A stretch of 64,000 bases of DNA. It comes from a bacterium. Its GTDB lineage: Bacteria; Bdellovibrionota_G; JALEGL01. Under the pieces are notes generated by a model, which made no database searches, had not been told where the DNA came from, and saw only the letters and a program-made list of their open reading frames with translations. The position numbers and the translations under genes are program-made. The stretch covers positions 62,001-126,000 of the forward strand of contig JALEGL010000008.1 of assembly GCA_022763185.1 (NCBI GenBank), written 5' to 3'. Positions within the stretch are counted from its first letter, which is position 1. Every line of letters starts with the position of its first letter. Shown piece after piece: positions 8,775-17,665 of this stretch.

Positions 8775-10166
8775 ATGGATAGTACAAATATAAATATTGT
8801 TATTGCCGGTGCCAGTGGTTACATAGGCCAAGCCATTATTCCGCAAATCCTTGAGCGTTTTCAATCAGCAACTGTTTTTGCTTTATCAAGAAGTAAAATG
8901 AGTACGCTTCATCCAAGGCTTACCTGGCGAGAGTGTGATTTGTTTTCTCTAAAATCAATAGAAGAGGCTTTGCCAGAAAAAGTAGACTGTGCAATTTACT
9001 TGGTTCACTCTATGGTCCCTACCGCAGCTTTAGATCAGGGCTCTTTTGCAGACTATGACCTGATTTTAGCGGATAATTTTGCCAGGGTTCTAAAACTAAG
9101 AAACAATAAGCATATTATCTACCTTGGAGGCCTAATCCCTGAGCAAGAAGATTTATCGTTGCATTTGCAAAGTAGATTGGAAGTAGAGCAAGTCTTTAAA
9201 GAGCATAACTTACCACTAACTATTTTTAGAGCAGGTCTAATTGTTGGTACACAAGGCTCGTCATTTCAAATCATGTTGAAATTGGTTCAGCGCTTGCCTG
9301 TTATGGTTTGTCCTAAATGGACACAAAACTTAACATCTCCGGTTGATTTAAAAACAGTGGTACAGTCTATTACACGCATAATCTTAAAAAAAGAACATGT
9401 TGGAAAAACCTATGATCTGGCAGCTTGTGAGCCATTGAGCTATTTAGAGATGATGCAGCAAACAGCTTCACACATGAACAAAAGAAAGCTCTTTATTCGC
9501 TTTCCCTACTTAACACCTAGGCTGTCTAGCTTGTGGGTAAGTCTTGTTACTCAAAGTTCTAAAAATTTGGTTTATCCACTGATAGAATCTTTAAAGTACT
9601 CTATGGTTACTCGCCCAGATAAAGAGTTAAAAGGACTTACAAAACAGAGATATTTGGATATTTTAAAAAATCTAGATTTAAGTTTAAAAAAATCAAAGTC
9701 ATTCTTTAGATTTAAGCCACAACGAAAAACAGTTCGTTCAGTGCAAAGATTGCCATTGCCAAAAAACAAAGACGCATATTGGATTAAAAAACGTTACTTT
9801 TTATGGTTAAAGCATGTTTTGAAACCACTGGTGGATATTGTTTATATCTCTCAGCAATCTATATTTAAATTTAAACTGTTTAAGCTCACGATATTAACAT
9901 TAAAGTTAAATAAACATCGGAGTCACAAAGATCGACAGTTGCTGTATATCAACAAGGGTATATTGGTTGCAGAGAAAAATAGAGGTAGGCTTGAATTTAG
10001 AACTGTTCTTAATAATCGATATGTTCTGGCAGCCATTCATGATTATAAACCATCTTTACCTTGGTTTATTTATACATTAACTCAGGCAAAAGTTCATGCT
10101 CTGGTCATGAAGTGTTTTGCAAATCATTTAAGAAAAAAGTTAAACACTAAAATGAAGTCGCACTAA
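8775..10166 (+). CDS. NAD(P)-binding atypical SDR/NmrA-like protein (YbjT-type)
   Basis: Extended or atypical SDR of 463 aa. The N-terminal Rossmann fold has GASGYIGQAI at residues 12-21, followed by YLVHSM, IYLGGLIPE and the RAGLIVG segment typical of NmrA/YbjT proteins. No clear YxxxK active site is visible, so redox activity is uncertain. Residues about 280-463 form a basic, hydrophobic tail resembling the extra C-terminal domain that many YbjT-type proteins carry (DUF2867-like), but I cannot assign it firmly. It starts 67 bases after rep, so co-transcription is possible. Confidence 0.75.
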   Translation: MDSTNINIVIAGASGYIGQAIIPQILERFQSATVFALSRSKMSTLHPRLTWRECDLFSLKSIEEALPEKVDCAIYLVHSMVPTAALDQGSFADYDLILADNFARVLKLRNNKHIIYLGGLIPEQEDLSLHLQSRLEVEQVFKEHNLPLTIFRAGLIVGTQGSSFQIMLKLVQRLPVMVCPKWTQNLTSPVDLKTVVQSITRIILKKEHVGKTYDLAACEPLSYLEMMQQTASHMNKRKLFIRFPYLTPRLSSLWVSLVTQSSKNLVYPLIESLKYSMVTRPDKELKGLTKQRYLDILKNLDLSLKKSKSFFRFKPQRKTVRSVQRLPLPKNKDAYWIKKRYFLWLKHVLKPLVDIVYISQQSIFKFKLFKLTILTLKLNKHRSHKDRQLLYINKGILVAEKNRGRLEFRTVLNNRYVLAAIHDYKPSLPWFIYTLTQAKVHALVMKCFANHLRKKLNTKMKSH

Positions 10167-10187
10167 GGGTTTAATTTAGGCTGAGTA

Positions 10188-10769
10188 TTAAAGTTTAAGA
10201 AGACCTTCGTGAATGAGTAAAGAAACATAAGCATCACAAGCGGCATAATGTATTTGTTTGTCTTTTAAGGTCTTTGCTGCCCAATTAGAAAGTTTAGCAC
10301 TTTTTTTTAAGCGATGACCGGTAAAAATGACACTTAAGGCATTGAGCCCAAAGTTCTGTAAGCCTTTTTCTTCTGCTAAATCAGCCAACTCTATAAAGCC
10401 TTGAGCTTGAAAGTCTCTAAGTTTTTGTAAAGCAATGATATCGTCTCTAACGGCTACACCCAGTTTAAGAATTTTAGCTGAGCTTAAGATGTTTGATAAA
10501 TCTGGACTTAGGGCTTGTTGTTTCAGCTGAAATAAATAAGCATCGGTTTTTGTTGCCAGTTGTAGAAGTGCCACAGGATTGTTTTGTCCTTTTCTAAAGT
10601 TAGGCCGTGTTTCTGTATCAAAGCCTAAAATTTCTTCTTTGTTTAAATGTTGGCAAACTTCAATTTGCTGTTCATAGTCTTGAACAATATGAATGGTACC
10701 GGGATACTGTAAAAATGGAAATTCATTTATTTCTTGTTTGCTCAGTTTTTTGCGACCGTCAATGAACAC
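10188..10769 (-). CDS. 3'-5' exonuclease, RNase D-like (DEDD family)
   Basis: Compact DEDD-type exonuclease of 193 aa without HRDC domains. Exo I is GFDTET near residue 49, Exo II lies in the KLGVAVRDDI segment, and Exo III is HYAACDAYVS near residue 178, giving the DEDDy form (Tyr four residues before Asp). It would degrade RNA or DNA 3' ends with two metal ions. Much shorter than E. coli RNase D (about 375 aa), like the stand-alone exonuclease forms. The start is GTG at 10769. It converges with the preceding gene and is divergent from mutM over 96 bases. Confidence 0.9.
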   Translation of the reverse strand: MFIDGRKKLSKQEINEFPFLQYPGTIHIVQDYEQQIEVCQHLNKEEILGFDTETRPNFRKGQNNPVALLQLATKTDAYLFQLKQQALSPDLSNILSSAKILKLGVAVRDDIIALQKLRDFQAQGFIELADLAEEKGLQNFGLNALSVIFTGHRLKKSAKLSNWAAKTLKDKQIHYAACDAYVSLLIHEGLLKL

Positions 10770-10865
10770 AGTACTTTGCCTTAGACCATGCTCAAAACAA
10801 TTTGTAAAGAATCTGTAAGGCTATTTCTTGTTTAACGGTTAAAAAATAGATATGGCCTATGTCAT

Positions 10866-11711
10866 ATGCCGGAACTTCCAGAAGTTGAAACTGTGTGTCA
10901 AGGGCTTTCTCAATTGATCGAGAAAGAAGCTGAGGTCAACCATATTCAAGTCTATACAAAAAAATTACGTTTTGACCTGCCAGAAAACATTGACCAGACC
11001 CTATTTGGTCAAAAGCTTCAGTATTTTTCAAGGAGAGCCAAGTATATTTTATGGCACTTTGATCAACATATCATGATCAGTCACTTGGGGATGACGGGAT
11101 CATGGAGAGAGTTTAAAGCCAAGGATATAAGAAAGCATGATCACTTTGTTATAGGATTTAAAGGTGATCAAACCTTGGTTTACAATGACCCAAGACGGTT
11201 TGGGTTTATAGATATATCTAAGCAAAAAAATATTTCAGAGCATAAATTTTTAAAGCATTTAGGTCCTGAGCCATTATCCGATCAATTCAATCATAACTAT
11301 TTACAAAACTACTGCAAGAATAAAACGGCGGCCATTAAATCTGTGATTATGGATCAACGCTGTGTTGTAGGTGTGGGAAATATTTATGCCTGTGAAGCCT
11401 TGTTCCAAAGTAAGCTTCATCCTTTGACACCTGCCAAAGATATTAGTGAGTTTAATCTTAAACAATTGGTTAAAAGTATTAAAAGTGTTTTATCTCTGGC
11501 CATTGAAGCAGGTGGATCTACCATCAAAGATTTTAAGCAAGCCGGTGGTGAGAAGGGCTATTTTCAACATCAGTTTTTAGTCTATGGTAAAGCCAACGAG
11601 ACCTGTCCAAGCTGTAAACAGTATACAATTAAAAATTTAAGAGTAGGGGGCAGAAGCAGCTTTTTTTGTCCACAGTGTCAGCCAGAAATATCCGTACGGT
11701 ATGGCAAATAA
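10866..11711 (+). CDS. mutM: Formamidopyrimidine-DNA glycosylase (Fpg/MutM)
   Basis: Bifunctional glycosylase/AP lyase that excises 8-oxoguanine and ring-opened purines. The protein begins MPELPEVE, with the catalytic N-terminal Pro and Glu. The central Lys lies in ISHLGMTGSW, the helix-two-turn-helix holds VGVGNIYACEALF, and the C-terminal zinc finger is CPSC-x16-CPQC with the DNA-contacting Arg between. At 281 aa it is full length. A near-perfect hairpin after the stop terminates the transcript against the convergent folA gene. Confidence 0.97.
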   Translation: MPELPEVETVCQGLSQLIEKEAEVNHIQVYTKKLRFDLPENIDQTLFGQKLQYFSRRAKYILWHFDQHIMISHLGMTGSWREFKAKDIRKHDHFVIGFKGDQTLVYNDPRRFGFIDISKQKNISEHKFLKHLGPEPLSDQFNHNYLQNYCKNKTAAIKSVIMDQRCVVGVGNIYACEALFQSKLHPLTPAKDISEFNLKQLVKSIKSVLSLAIEAGGSTIKDFKQAGGEKGYFQHQFLVYGKANETCPSCKQYTIKNLRVGGRSSFFCPQCQPEISVRYGK

Positions 11712-11727
11712 TGGTTTAATAGACATT

Positions 11728-11766
11728 AAAGTAGCCAAAGGTAGCCGCGGTACCTTTGGCTACTTT
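11728..11766. terminator. Bidirectional hairpin terminator between mutM and folA
   Basis: A perfect 16-base inverted repeat (arms 11728-11743 and 11751-11766) flanks a 7-base G+C centre. The plus-strand arm runs into TTTGTTTT. The right arm contains the folA stop codon (11760-11762) and its last codons, so the hairpin serves both convergent genes and overlaps coding sequence. Confidence 0.85.
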
Positions 11767-12266
11767 GTTTTGATACGCGCAAACTTTTTAAATACCCAAG
11801 CGGGTTGTGTTTCACTGATAGCCGGATGTTGTTTTTCTTCAACAATATCCCATTGTGTTTGATCAAAGTCTGGAAAAAAGGCATCGCCATTTGGAATATT
11901 GAAATCAATTTCGGACAAGTACAAGTAATCACAAAACTCTAAGCATTGTTCATAAATTTGTGCGCCCCCACAAATAAACAGCTCTGTTTCTCCCGCATTT
12001 TTTGCATGTGTTATAGCGGATTCAATACTTTTAAACCACAAGACACTGGGATGGGTCATGCTTGGCTCTTGTCTAGAAACAACCAAATGCGTGCGTTTGG
12101 GTAATACCCCGGGCAGGGCTTCTAAAGATTTGCGACCCATTAAAATATGGTGATTGAGGGTTGTGCGTTTAAAGTGAGCAAACTCTTGCGGAATATGCCA
12201 AGGCATATCGTTATTTTTACCAATGACTTTGTTTTTGCTGTGCGCAGCAATGGCAGAGATCAGCAT
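11760..12266 (-). CDS. folA: Dihydrofolate reductase
   Basis: NADPH-dependent reduction of dihydrofolate to tetrahydrofolate, the partner step of thymidylate synthase. The chromosomal-type 168-aa enzyme shows ISAIAAHSKNKVIGKNNDMPWHIP (Trp and proton-relay Asp region), FKR, GRKSLEALPG for NADPH binding and the FICGGAQIYE segment. Its ATG directly abuts the thyA stop codon (TAAATG), so it is the second gene of a thyA-folA operon. Its end lies inside the bidirectional terminator. Confidence 0.97.
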   Translation of the reverse strand: MLISAIAAHSKNKVIGKNNDMPWHIPQEFAHFKRTTLNHHILMGRKSLEALPGVLPKRTHLVVSRQEPSMTHPSVLWFKSIESAITHAKNAGETELFICGGAQIYEQCLEFCDYLYLSEIDFNIPNGDAFFPDFDQTQWDIVEEKQHPAISETQPAWVFKKFARIKTK

Positions 12267-13073
12267 TTAGACAGCAACCTCAGCTTTAATTGCAGGATGA
12301 CATTGATAGTTGATCAGTTCAAAGTCATCGTAGTGATATGAAAAAATGTCTTTAGGTTTGCGCTTGATCAACATCGTAGGCTTAGGAAAAGTTTCCCGAC
12401 TTAATTGGGTTTGCACTTGTTCAAAGTGATTTTGGTACAGATGCACATCACCAAAACTGTGGACAAAGTCACCGTAGTCATAATCTAAGACATTGGCAAT
12501 CATCATGGTGAGTAAAGCATAGCTGGCAATATTAAAAGGTACGCCCAAAAAGTAATCCGCAGAGCGTTGGTAAAGCTGACAGGACAAACGGGGTTTTTCT
12601 TTATTAAGAGAGACATAAAACTGAAACATTGTATGACAAGGGGGAAGCGCCATTTTTTCTACATCAGCTACATTCCAGGCAGAAACAATATGCCGCCGAG
12701 AGTGCGGATTGTTTTTTAAGCCACGCATTAAATTTTGAATTTGGTCAATACTTTCATTGTTAGGCGTTTGCCAACTGCGCCATTGTTTGCCATACACCGG
12801 ACCTAAGTCACCCTTTTCATCCGCCCATTCATCCCATATGCGGACTTTATTTTCTTTGAGGTAGGCAATGTTGGTGTCGCCTTGTAAAAACCATAGCAGC
12901 TCATGAATAATAGATTTAAGATGACATTTCTTGGTGGTGACCAAAGGAAAACCTTCTTGTAAATTAAAGCGCAACTGCGCGCCAAACAATGATCGAGTAC
13001 CTACACCAGTTCTATCTGTGCGGTCTTCACCCTTTTCCATAATGTGTTGCATAAGTTGAAGATAATTGCGCAT
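12267..13073 (-). CDS. thyA: Thymidylate synthase
   Basis: ThyA converts dUMP to dTMP with methylene-tetrahydrofolate as donor and reductant, producing dihydrofolate for FolA. The 268-aa protein has the full family set: DRTGVGT near the N-terminus, [11 protein letters not shown], the catalytic Cys in [12 protein letters not shown] (about residue 150), the [18 protein letters not shown] nucleotide site and the final Ala-Val end. First gene of the thyA-folA pair. The upstream region to 13198 is shared with the divergent CcmH-like gene. Confidence 0.98.
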   Translation of the reverse strand: MRNYLQLMQHIMEKGEDRTDRTGVGTRSLFGAQLRFNLQEGFPLVTTKKCHLKSIIHELLWFLQGDTNIAYLKENKVRIWDEWADEKGDLGPVYGKQWRSWQTPNNESIDQIQNLMRGLKNNPHSRRHIVSAWNVADVEKMALPPCHTMFQFYVSLNKEKPRLSCQLYQRSADYFLGVPFNIASYALLTMMIANVLDYDYGDFVHSFGDVHLYQNHFEQVQTQLSRETFPKPTMLIKRKPKDIFSYHYDDFELINYQCHPAIKAEVAV

Positions 13074-13198
13074 AAAAACTTAATATCGTTCATCAAGCCA
13101 ATCATCAAGAAAAAATAGATACTGGGTTTTTGAAGGTAAATATGAGTCACATTGCTCAAGAATTTGATCAAATGCAGATTATGCGAGATATATGAAAT

Positions 13199-13735
13199 GT
13201 GAATGCATTGAAATTTTTTATAAGTGTAATCATTCTTGTGTTGAGTAGTAGTGTTCAGGCCCAACTCCCTCAGTTGAATCCTGAGCAAGAAAAACGAGCC
13301 CAAGCCATAGATAAACGATTAATGGCCCCTTGTTGTTGGGCTAAAACTGTTGCTGAAGATAATTCAGGCATGGCTTTTGGCGTTAGGGAGCAAGTTAGGA
13401 CTTTAATTTTAGCTGGAAAAAGTAATGCAGAGGTTTTAGCTTATTTTGAGGCTGAGTATGGAGAAAAAATTTTAAGTAGTCCAAAAAAAGAAAACTTTAA
13501 CCTCTTACTGTGGATTCTACCTTTTATTCTTATGCCGCTGTTAATGTTTGGGGTGTATAAAATTATTTTATCATGGAGGAAGCCTGTGTCTTCTGATGGG
13601 AAAAAATCAGCTGCACAACTGCCTTTTATCAAAGAAGATGTGGTTTCTGAGCACGACAAGTCCAAAAACAAATCAGAAGACTATGCTAAGTATGCCAAGC
13701 AATTGGATCAAGAGCTTTATGGAGACGACACTTAA
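13199..13735 (+). CDS. CcmH/NrfF-like cytochrome c biogenesis protein, CCW variant
   Basis: Secreted, membrane-anchored thiol protein of 178 aa. A signal peptide covers residues 1-21 (ending VQAQ), the CcmH helical domain spans 25-105, a transmembrane helix lies at about 103-125 (LLLWILPFILMPLLMFGVYK), and a charged cytoplasmic tail follows. CcmH proteins usually carry LRCxxCQ to reduce apocytochrome c; here the site reads RLMAPCCWAKTV, with adjacent cysteines. I believe this APCCW form recurs in delta-type bacteria. No other ccm gene is in the window. The start is GTG at 13199, since no in-frame ATG precedes the signal peptide. Confidence 0.8.
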   Translation: MNALKFFISVIILVLSSSVQAQLPQLNPEQEKRAQAIDKRLMAPCCWAKTVAEDNSGMAFGVREQVRTLILAGKSNAEVLAYFEAEYGEKILSSPKKENFNLLLWILPFILMPLLMFGVYKIILSWRKPVSSDGKKSAAQLPFIKEDVVSEHDKSKNKSEDYAKYAKQLDQELYGDDT

Positions 13736-14334
13736 AAAGAACTTCCAGGTTGTTTAAGAAATTCAATTTCTTCTGGGCTGCTGGTGCGGTTTAAAATTTT
13801 ATTTCTATGAGGAAAACGTCCAAACTGGGCAATAATATCGTAATGTTTAACAGCATAAATATAGTGTTCAGTGAAGGTTTTGTCTTTGTCCATCAGTTGT
13901 TTGAACATTTTAAGACTTAATCGTTGCATGTTTAAGTTCTCACTATGCTCAAGGGGCAAGTAAAAAAACACTTTTTCTAAGGGGTGCAAGGCTTGGTCTA
14001 TATTTTTCTTTAAGCCTTCTAAAGCTAAGTTGAGAGCCGCATGGTCATAGGCATACATTTGATCACTGTCTCTGAAGATATTTCTGGAAAATTGATCCAG
14101 TAAAACAATCAGCGAAACATAGCTTTGTGGGTTGGATTTCCATTCAGAAAACCGTCTGCCTGCAGAAAAGTCTTTCAATAAGGGTAAAAATTGTTCACGC
14201 ATATAGCGGTCTACCTCAGGATTTTTTCCAAACCAGAGCTGTCCTCGCTCCTTAAGGTATGTTTTATCTAGAGATAGATCTTTAAACCAATATTCATGAA
14301 TATTCTGCCAATTAGAATGATGGTGTAGCTGCAT
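13732..14334 (-). CDS. DUF924 family protein
   Basis: All-helical cytosolic protein of 200 aa. It matches the DUF924 family by the HEYWF start, LIVLLDQFSRNIFR, the AYDHAALNLA segment and FFYLPLEHSENL. The family is widespread in proteobacteria and has a TPR-like fold; its function is not established. The ending overlaps the end of the convergent CcmH-like gene by four bases. No operon partner follows on this strand. Confidence 0.9.
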   Translation of the reverse strand: MQLHHHSNWQNIHEYWFKDLSLDKTYLKERGQLWFGKNPEVDRYMREQFLPLLKDFSAGRRFSEWKSNPQSYVSLIVLLDQFSRNIFRDSDQMYAYDHAALNLALEGLKKNIDQALHPLEKVFFYLPLEHSENLNMQRLSLKMFKQLMDKDKTFTEHYIYAVKHYDIIAQFGRFPHRNKILNRTSSPEEIEFLKQPGSSF

Positions 14335-14452
14335 GGTAAATATTTACATCAAAAAGATAAAAAAAGTAAGGTATTTAAACCTAAACTAGGTTAGTTAACA
14401 TAAAGATCTCTCACATTAGAAATTTATTGTGTTAACAGGTGGTTCTATATAC

Positions 14453-15049
14453 TTAGCTGCTGGCTAACTGACAGTTTGAATCCTCTAAGGTATCTACCAG
14501 CCTCTGTATAGCTCTGAAAAAGCGATTATAATTTTCAATCGCGTAACTAGATGTTGAGAAAACTTTATCATCATACAGCACCTCCCAATTTTGCAGCGTT
14601 TTAACAATTGTTTGTTGATATTCAGGTGCACAAGAAACAATGATTTTACTGTCTGAAAACACGGGCATGTACTTGTTTATATAAGCATACTGCTTTGGAT
14701 CTTCATAGTACATAAGAACATCATCGACTTTCTCATAAATTATACCATCCTCTAGTATATAATTAGACTCATAGTTATTGATATAAACAGATAAATGATG
14801 GTGATGTTGTTCATGTTCAAATACTTTGTTACCCATCGAAAAAGTTAACTGATAATTAACAACAACCAAAAACTCTTTGCCTGTATGCATATCCAATTCA
14901 AATTGCATTTCAGGATTGCTCTCAATAAGAACATAACGATTATTTTGTAACGCTTGATAAATCTTATCAAAAAACTCCAACCCTTGTGCATGAGCAAAAG
15001 TAGTGTGTGCAAAAAGCAATAGTAATATAAAATGTTTCCCCCGATACAT
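14453..15049 (-). CDS. Secreted protein of unknown function
   Basis: I do not recognise this 198-aa protein. It has a clear signal peptide (residues 1-21, ending FAHAQG), so it is exported. The mature part alternates short predicted strands and helices, has a His-rich patch (EHEQHHHHLSV, about residue 80) and two distant cysteines that could form a disulfide. The mixture of strands recalls LolA-like or nuclear-transport-factor-like folds, but I see no signature. AAGGA almost touches the ATG, so initiation may be weak. It lies 45 bases downstream of recQ on the same strand. Confidence 0.6.
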   Translation of the reverse strand: MYRGKHFILLLLFAHTTFAHAQGLEFFDKIYQALQNNRYVLIESNPEMQFELDMHTGKEFLVVVNYQLTFSMGNKVFEHEQHHHHLSVYINNYESNYILEDGIIYEKVDDVLMYYEDPKQYAYINKYMPVFSDSKIIVSCAPEYQQTIVKTLQNWEVLYDDKVFSTSSYAIENYNRFFRAIQRLVDTLEDSNCQLASS

Positions 15050-15094
15050 TCCTTATCTATAGCGGATATGAAGGTGGAAATGCAAGCATAATAT

Positions 15095-16681
15095 TCAGGG
15101 TGAAGTTTCTAAAACTTCAACCAACTCTTTACCAAACTGTCTAATTTTATAGCTGCCTAAACCATGTACAGCTTTTAAATCTGTTTTGGATTGTGGGTTT
15201 TTCATGGCCAAGTCATGCAAGGTTTTATTGCTAAAAACCATAAAAGCTGGAATATCTTTTTGCTTGGCGTAATCATAGCGCCATTGTTTGAGATGTTTCA
15301 TGCGCAAAAGTTCAGTATTGTCCAAGGGGCGGTTGTCTACTGGGATGACTTTTTTTTTGCTGGATGCTTTTTTCTTTTTTGCTTTTGCGCCAGTTGGAGT
15401 TGCTTTTTTCCGGAGTTTGGTTTTTGGCATTGTTGGTGACAACACAACTTTACGATTAGAATCGGGTGAACAGCTGTCACAATGGCCACAGTTTTCAATT
15501 CTCTGAGTATCTTTGAAATAGGTTAAAATTTCACTGTGACGGCATTCAGCACCTTCAGCATAATTGATCATGGCATCGAGGGCATTCCATTTGTTTTGGA
15601 TGATTTTTTGGTTGGCTTTGCTTTGGCGGATGAAAAAGCTTTGTAAGCCATAGTCTTTTTTAGAATACAAGAGTATGCAGGTAGCATTTTGACCATCTCT
15701 GCCGGCTCTACCTATTTCTTGGTAATAAGATTCAATATTGGCAGGCATTTGATAGTGAATGATTTTTCTAACATTGGGCGTATCGACACCCATACCAAAA
15801 GCATTGGTGGCAATGAGCACTCTGATTTGTCCAGATTCATAGCGGTTTTGAACATCATCTCTTTGATCTGCACTTAAACCCGCATGGTAGTAAGCAATTT
15901 TGCTAAACTGACTAAAAAAGTGATCAAATAAACTTTCACATTGCTTGCGTGTTCCAGCGTATATGATGATTCGATGATCAGGGTCTTTACTTAAAGCTTG
16001 ATGAATAAAGTCATACTTTAAATTTTCATTGCTGCAGTATTCAACTTGATAGAATAAATTAGGTCGATAAAAACCATAAATGTGTTTTTGAGGTTTTTTT
16101 AGTCTAAGCTGCTCTGAAATATCATCAAGAACCATGGGAGTCGCGGTTGCGGTGGTGGCTAAAACAGGAACATTTGGGTGAACTGTTCTTAAGTCATGCA
16201 AACGAGCATAATCTTCTCTAAAATCATGTCCCCACTGTGATACGCAGTGGGCTTCATCAACAGCAAAAAGCTTGGGATCTTGCTCTTGCAACCAATTCAT
16301 AAAGTTTTCATTTTGTATACGCTCTGGAGAAACATAGAGAAGATAGCTTTCATTACGTGCGGTATGATAGGCAATATTCTGAAAAATCATTCGTCGTTGA
16401 GCAGCTGTTTGAGCAGAGTGAAAAAAGCCAGCGGGAATATTTTTTGAGTTTAAAAATGAAACTTGGTCACGCATGAGGGAAATCAGCGGCGAAATCACTA
16501 AAGTTAAGCCCTTAAATTGCAAGGCTGGAACTTGATAACAAATAGACTTACCTCCACCAGTGGGCATAACCGCCAAGGTATCTTGGCCAGATAAAATTGA
16601 GTCTATGATGGCTTCTTGACCTTTTCTAAAATCATCAAAACCAAATTGAGTATTTAAAATGTTTTGTGCATCATCCAGCAT
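15095..16681 (-). CDS. recQ: RecQ-type DNA helicase lacking the winged-helix domain
   Basis: Superfamily 2 3'-to-5' DNA helicase of 528 aa. Walker A is MPTGGGKSICYQ (about residue 40), then DEAH, the aromatic-rich loop, and motif VI YQEIGRAGRDG. The RQC zinc site is CRHSEILTYF...CGHCDSC near residues 376-400. A Lys-rich linker (KKKKASSKKK) follows directly, then an HRDC domain (about 455-528). E. coli RecQ has a winged helix between zinc site and HRDC; it is absent here, which explains the shorter length. It probably acts in fork repair and recombination. Divergent from the FKBP gene. Confidence 0.93.
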   Translation of the reverse strand: MLDDAQNILNTQFGFDDFRKGQEAIIDSILSGQDTLAVMPTGGGKSICYQVPALQFKGLTLVISPLISLMRDQVSFLNSKNIPAGFFHSAQTAAQRRMIFQNIAYHTARNESYLLYVSPERIQNENFMNWLQEQDPKLFAVDEAHCVSQWGHDFREDYARLHDLRTVHPNVPVLATTATATPMVLDDISEQLRLKKPQKHIYGFYRPNLFYQVEYCSNENLKYDFIHQALSKDPDHRIIIYAGTRKQCESLFDHFFSQFSKIAYYHAGLSADQRDDVQNRYESGQIRVLIATNAFGMGVDTPNVRKIIHYQMPANIESYYQEIGRAGRDGQNATCILLYSKKDYGLQSFFIRQSKANQKIIQNKWNALDAMINYAEGAECRHSEILTYFKDTQRIENCGHCDSCSPDSNRKVVLSPTMPKTKLRKKATPTGAKAKKKKASSKKKVIPVDNRPLDNTELLRMKHLKQWRYDYAKQKDIPAFMVFSNKTLHDLAMKNPQSKTDLKAVHGLGSYKIRQFGKELVEVLETSP

Positions 16682-16762
16682 GAAGACTCATGATATACCT
16701 ATAAACTTGATTTTTGCACACAAATTGTTGTGCTTTAGATAATTATTGCGTAAGTTGAGTGT

Positions 16763-17089
16763 ATGAATGATTTAAATATTGAAACATTAAAAGAGGGCAC
16801 AGGTGCAGAAGTTGAATCTGGTGCTAGGGTTAAAGTACATTATACCGGTTGGTTAACCGATGGCACAAAGTTTGATTCGTCTGTGGACCGTGGAGAGCCA
16901 TTTGAGTTTGCTTTAGGTGCGGGTCAAGTTATTGAAGGCTGGGATAGAGGTGTTATGGGCATGAAGCAAGGAGAAAAACGTAAGTTAACCATTGCTTCAA
17001 GTATGGCCTATGGTGAGCACGGTGCTGGTGGCGTTATTCCTCCCAATGCTACCTTGGTTTTTGAGGTAGAGCTTCTAGACTTTAAATAA
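16763..17089 (+). CDS. FKBP-type peptidyl-prolyl cis-trans isomerase
   Basis: Single-domain FKBP of 108 aa with no signal peptide, so cytoplasmic. Family residues are in place: [20 protein letters not shown], the [16 protein letters not shown] active-site stretch and [22 protein letters not shown]. It catalyses prolyl bond isomerisation and assists folding. Starts with ATG; monocistronic, followed by a 70-base inverted-repeat element. Confidence 0.96.
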   Translation: MNDLNIETLKEGTGAEVESGARVKVHYTGWLTDGTKFDSSVDRGEPFEFALGAGQVIEGWDRGVMGMKQGEKRKLTIASSMAYGEHGAGGVIPPNATLVFEVELLDFK

Positions 17090-17129
17090 CTGTACAATCT
17101 TTAAGTTTAAGAATTGTGCCAGCTGTTCC

Positions 17130-17199
17130 GATTATTTTTATGAGAAGTGAAGGCCTTGAGGGCGCTAGCCCGATCAGCCGAACCTTCATAAAAATAATC
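17130..17199. repeat. Long inverted-repeat element with G+C-rich core
   Basis: Perfect 14-base arms GATTATTTTTATGA (17130-17143) and TCATAAAAATAATC (17186-17199) flank a 42-base G+C-richer core. The core has smaller repeats, GAAGG/CCTTC and GGGC-GCTA-GCCC. No T run follows on either strand, so it does not look like a simple terminator. It could be a structured RNA, a regulator site or a dispersed palindromic repeat; I saw no second copy in the window. Confidence 0.7.
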
Positions 17200-17235
17200 T
17201 GCAGTAACTTGAGGTCAATAGATATTTGATAAGTA

Positions 17236-17523
17236 ATGGAAAACAATAATATTCATGTTGAGCTGGATGAGGATAGCCCCAAACCAGTTTTAATCCCTAA
17301 AGACAAAATTCCTAAAGATACTTTGATGGCTTTAATTGAAGCCTTTGTCCTGCGTGAAGGTACAGATTATGGAACAATTGAGTATTCTTTAGAAGAAAAA
17401 CAAAAACATGTTCTAAAGCTAATTGAATCGGGAGATGTTGTTGTAACGTTTGATTTTGTTACTGAAAGCCCAAGTTTGATGACATTTTCAACGTATAAAG
17501 AGCTCACACAAGTTAGACAGTGA
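17236..17523 (+). CDS. YheU family protein (UPF0270)
   Basis: Small cytosolic protein of 95 aa. The core matches YheU: a VLIPKDKIPKDTLMALIEAF stretch, then VLREGTDYG and a helix ending in a short strand. YheU proteins have no known function. This copy has about 15 acidic N-terminal residues and a C-terminal tail beyond the usual 70-80 aa. It sits just after the inverted-repeat element; the region to 17665 has no recognisable signal. Confidence 0.85.
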   Translation: MENNNIHVELDEDSPKPVLIPKDKIPKDTLMALIEAFVLREGTDYGTIEYSLEEKQKHVLKLIESGDVVVTFDFVTESPSLMTFSTYKELTQVRQ

Positions 17524-17665
17524 AATATATCAAGATGGTGAGTAAAGCTAACTGAATAAGCTTATCCAACATCTATTTACAATAGGAGTATATTCTTTCT
17601 CTTTTTATTTTATAAGAAAGTCTAAGTGCTTAAAAGACTCTACTGTATTGCAAAAAAAATAAGCC

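Noticed and set aside
14394-14436. GTTAACA and TGTTAAC inverted repeat
   Set aside because: Seven-base A+T-rich arms 29 bases apart are expected by chance here.
15191-15506. Plus-strand open frames inside recQ, rich in Phe and Cys
   Set aside because: They are the complement of the Lys-rich linker and zinc site of recQ, which explains the composition.
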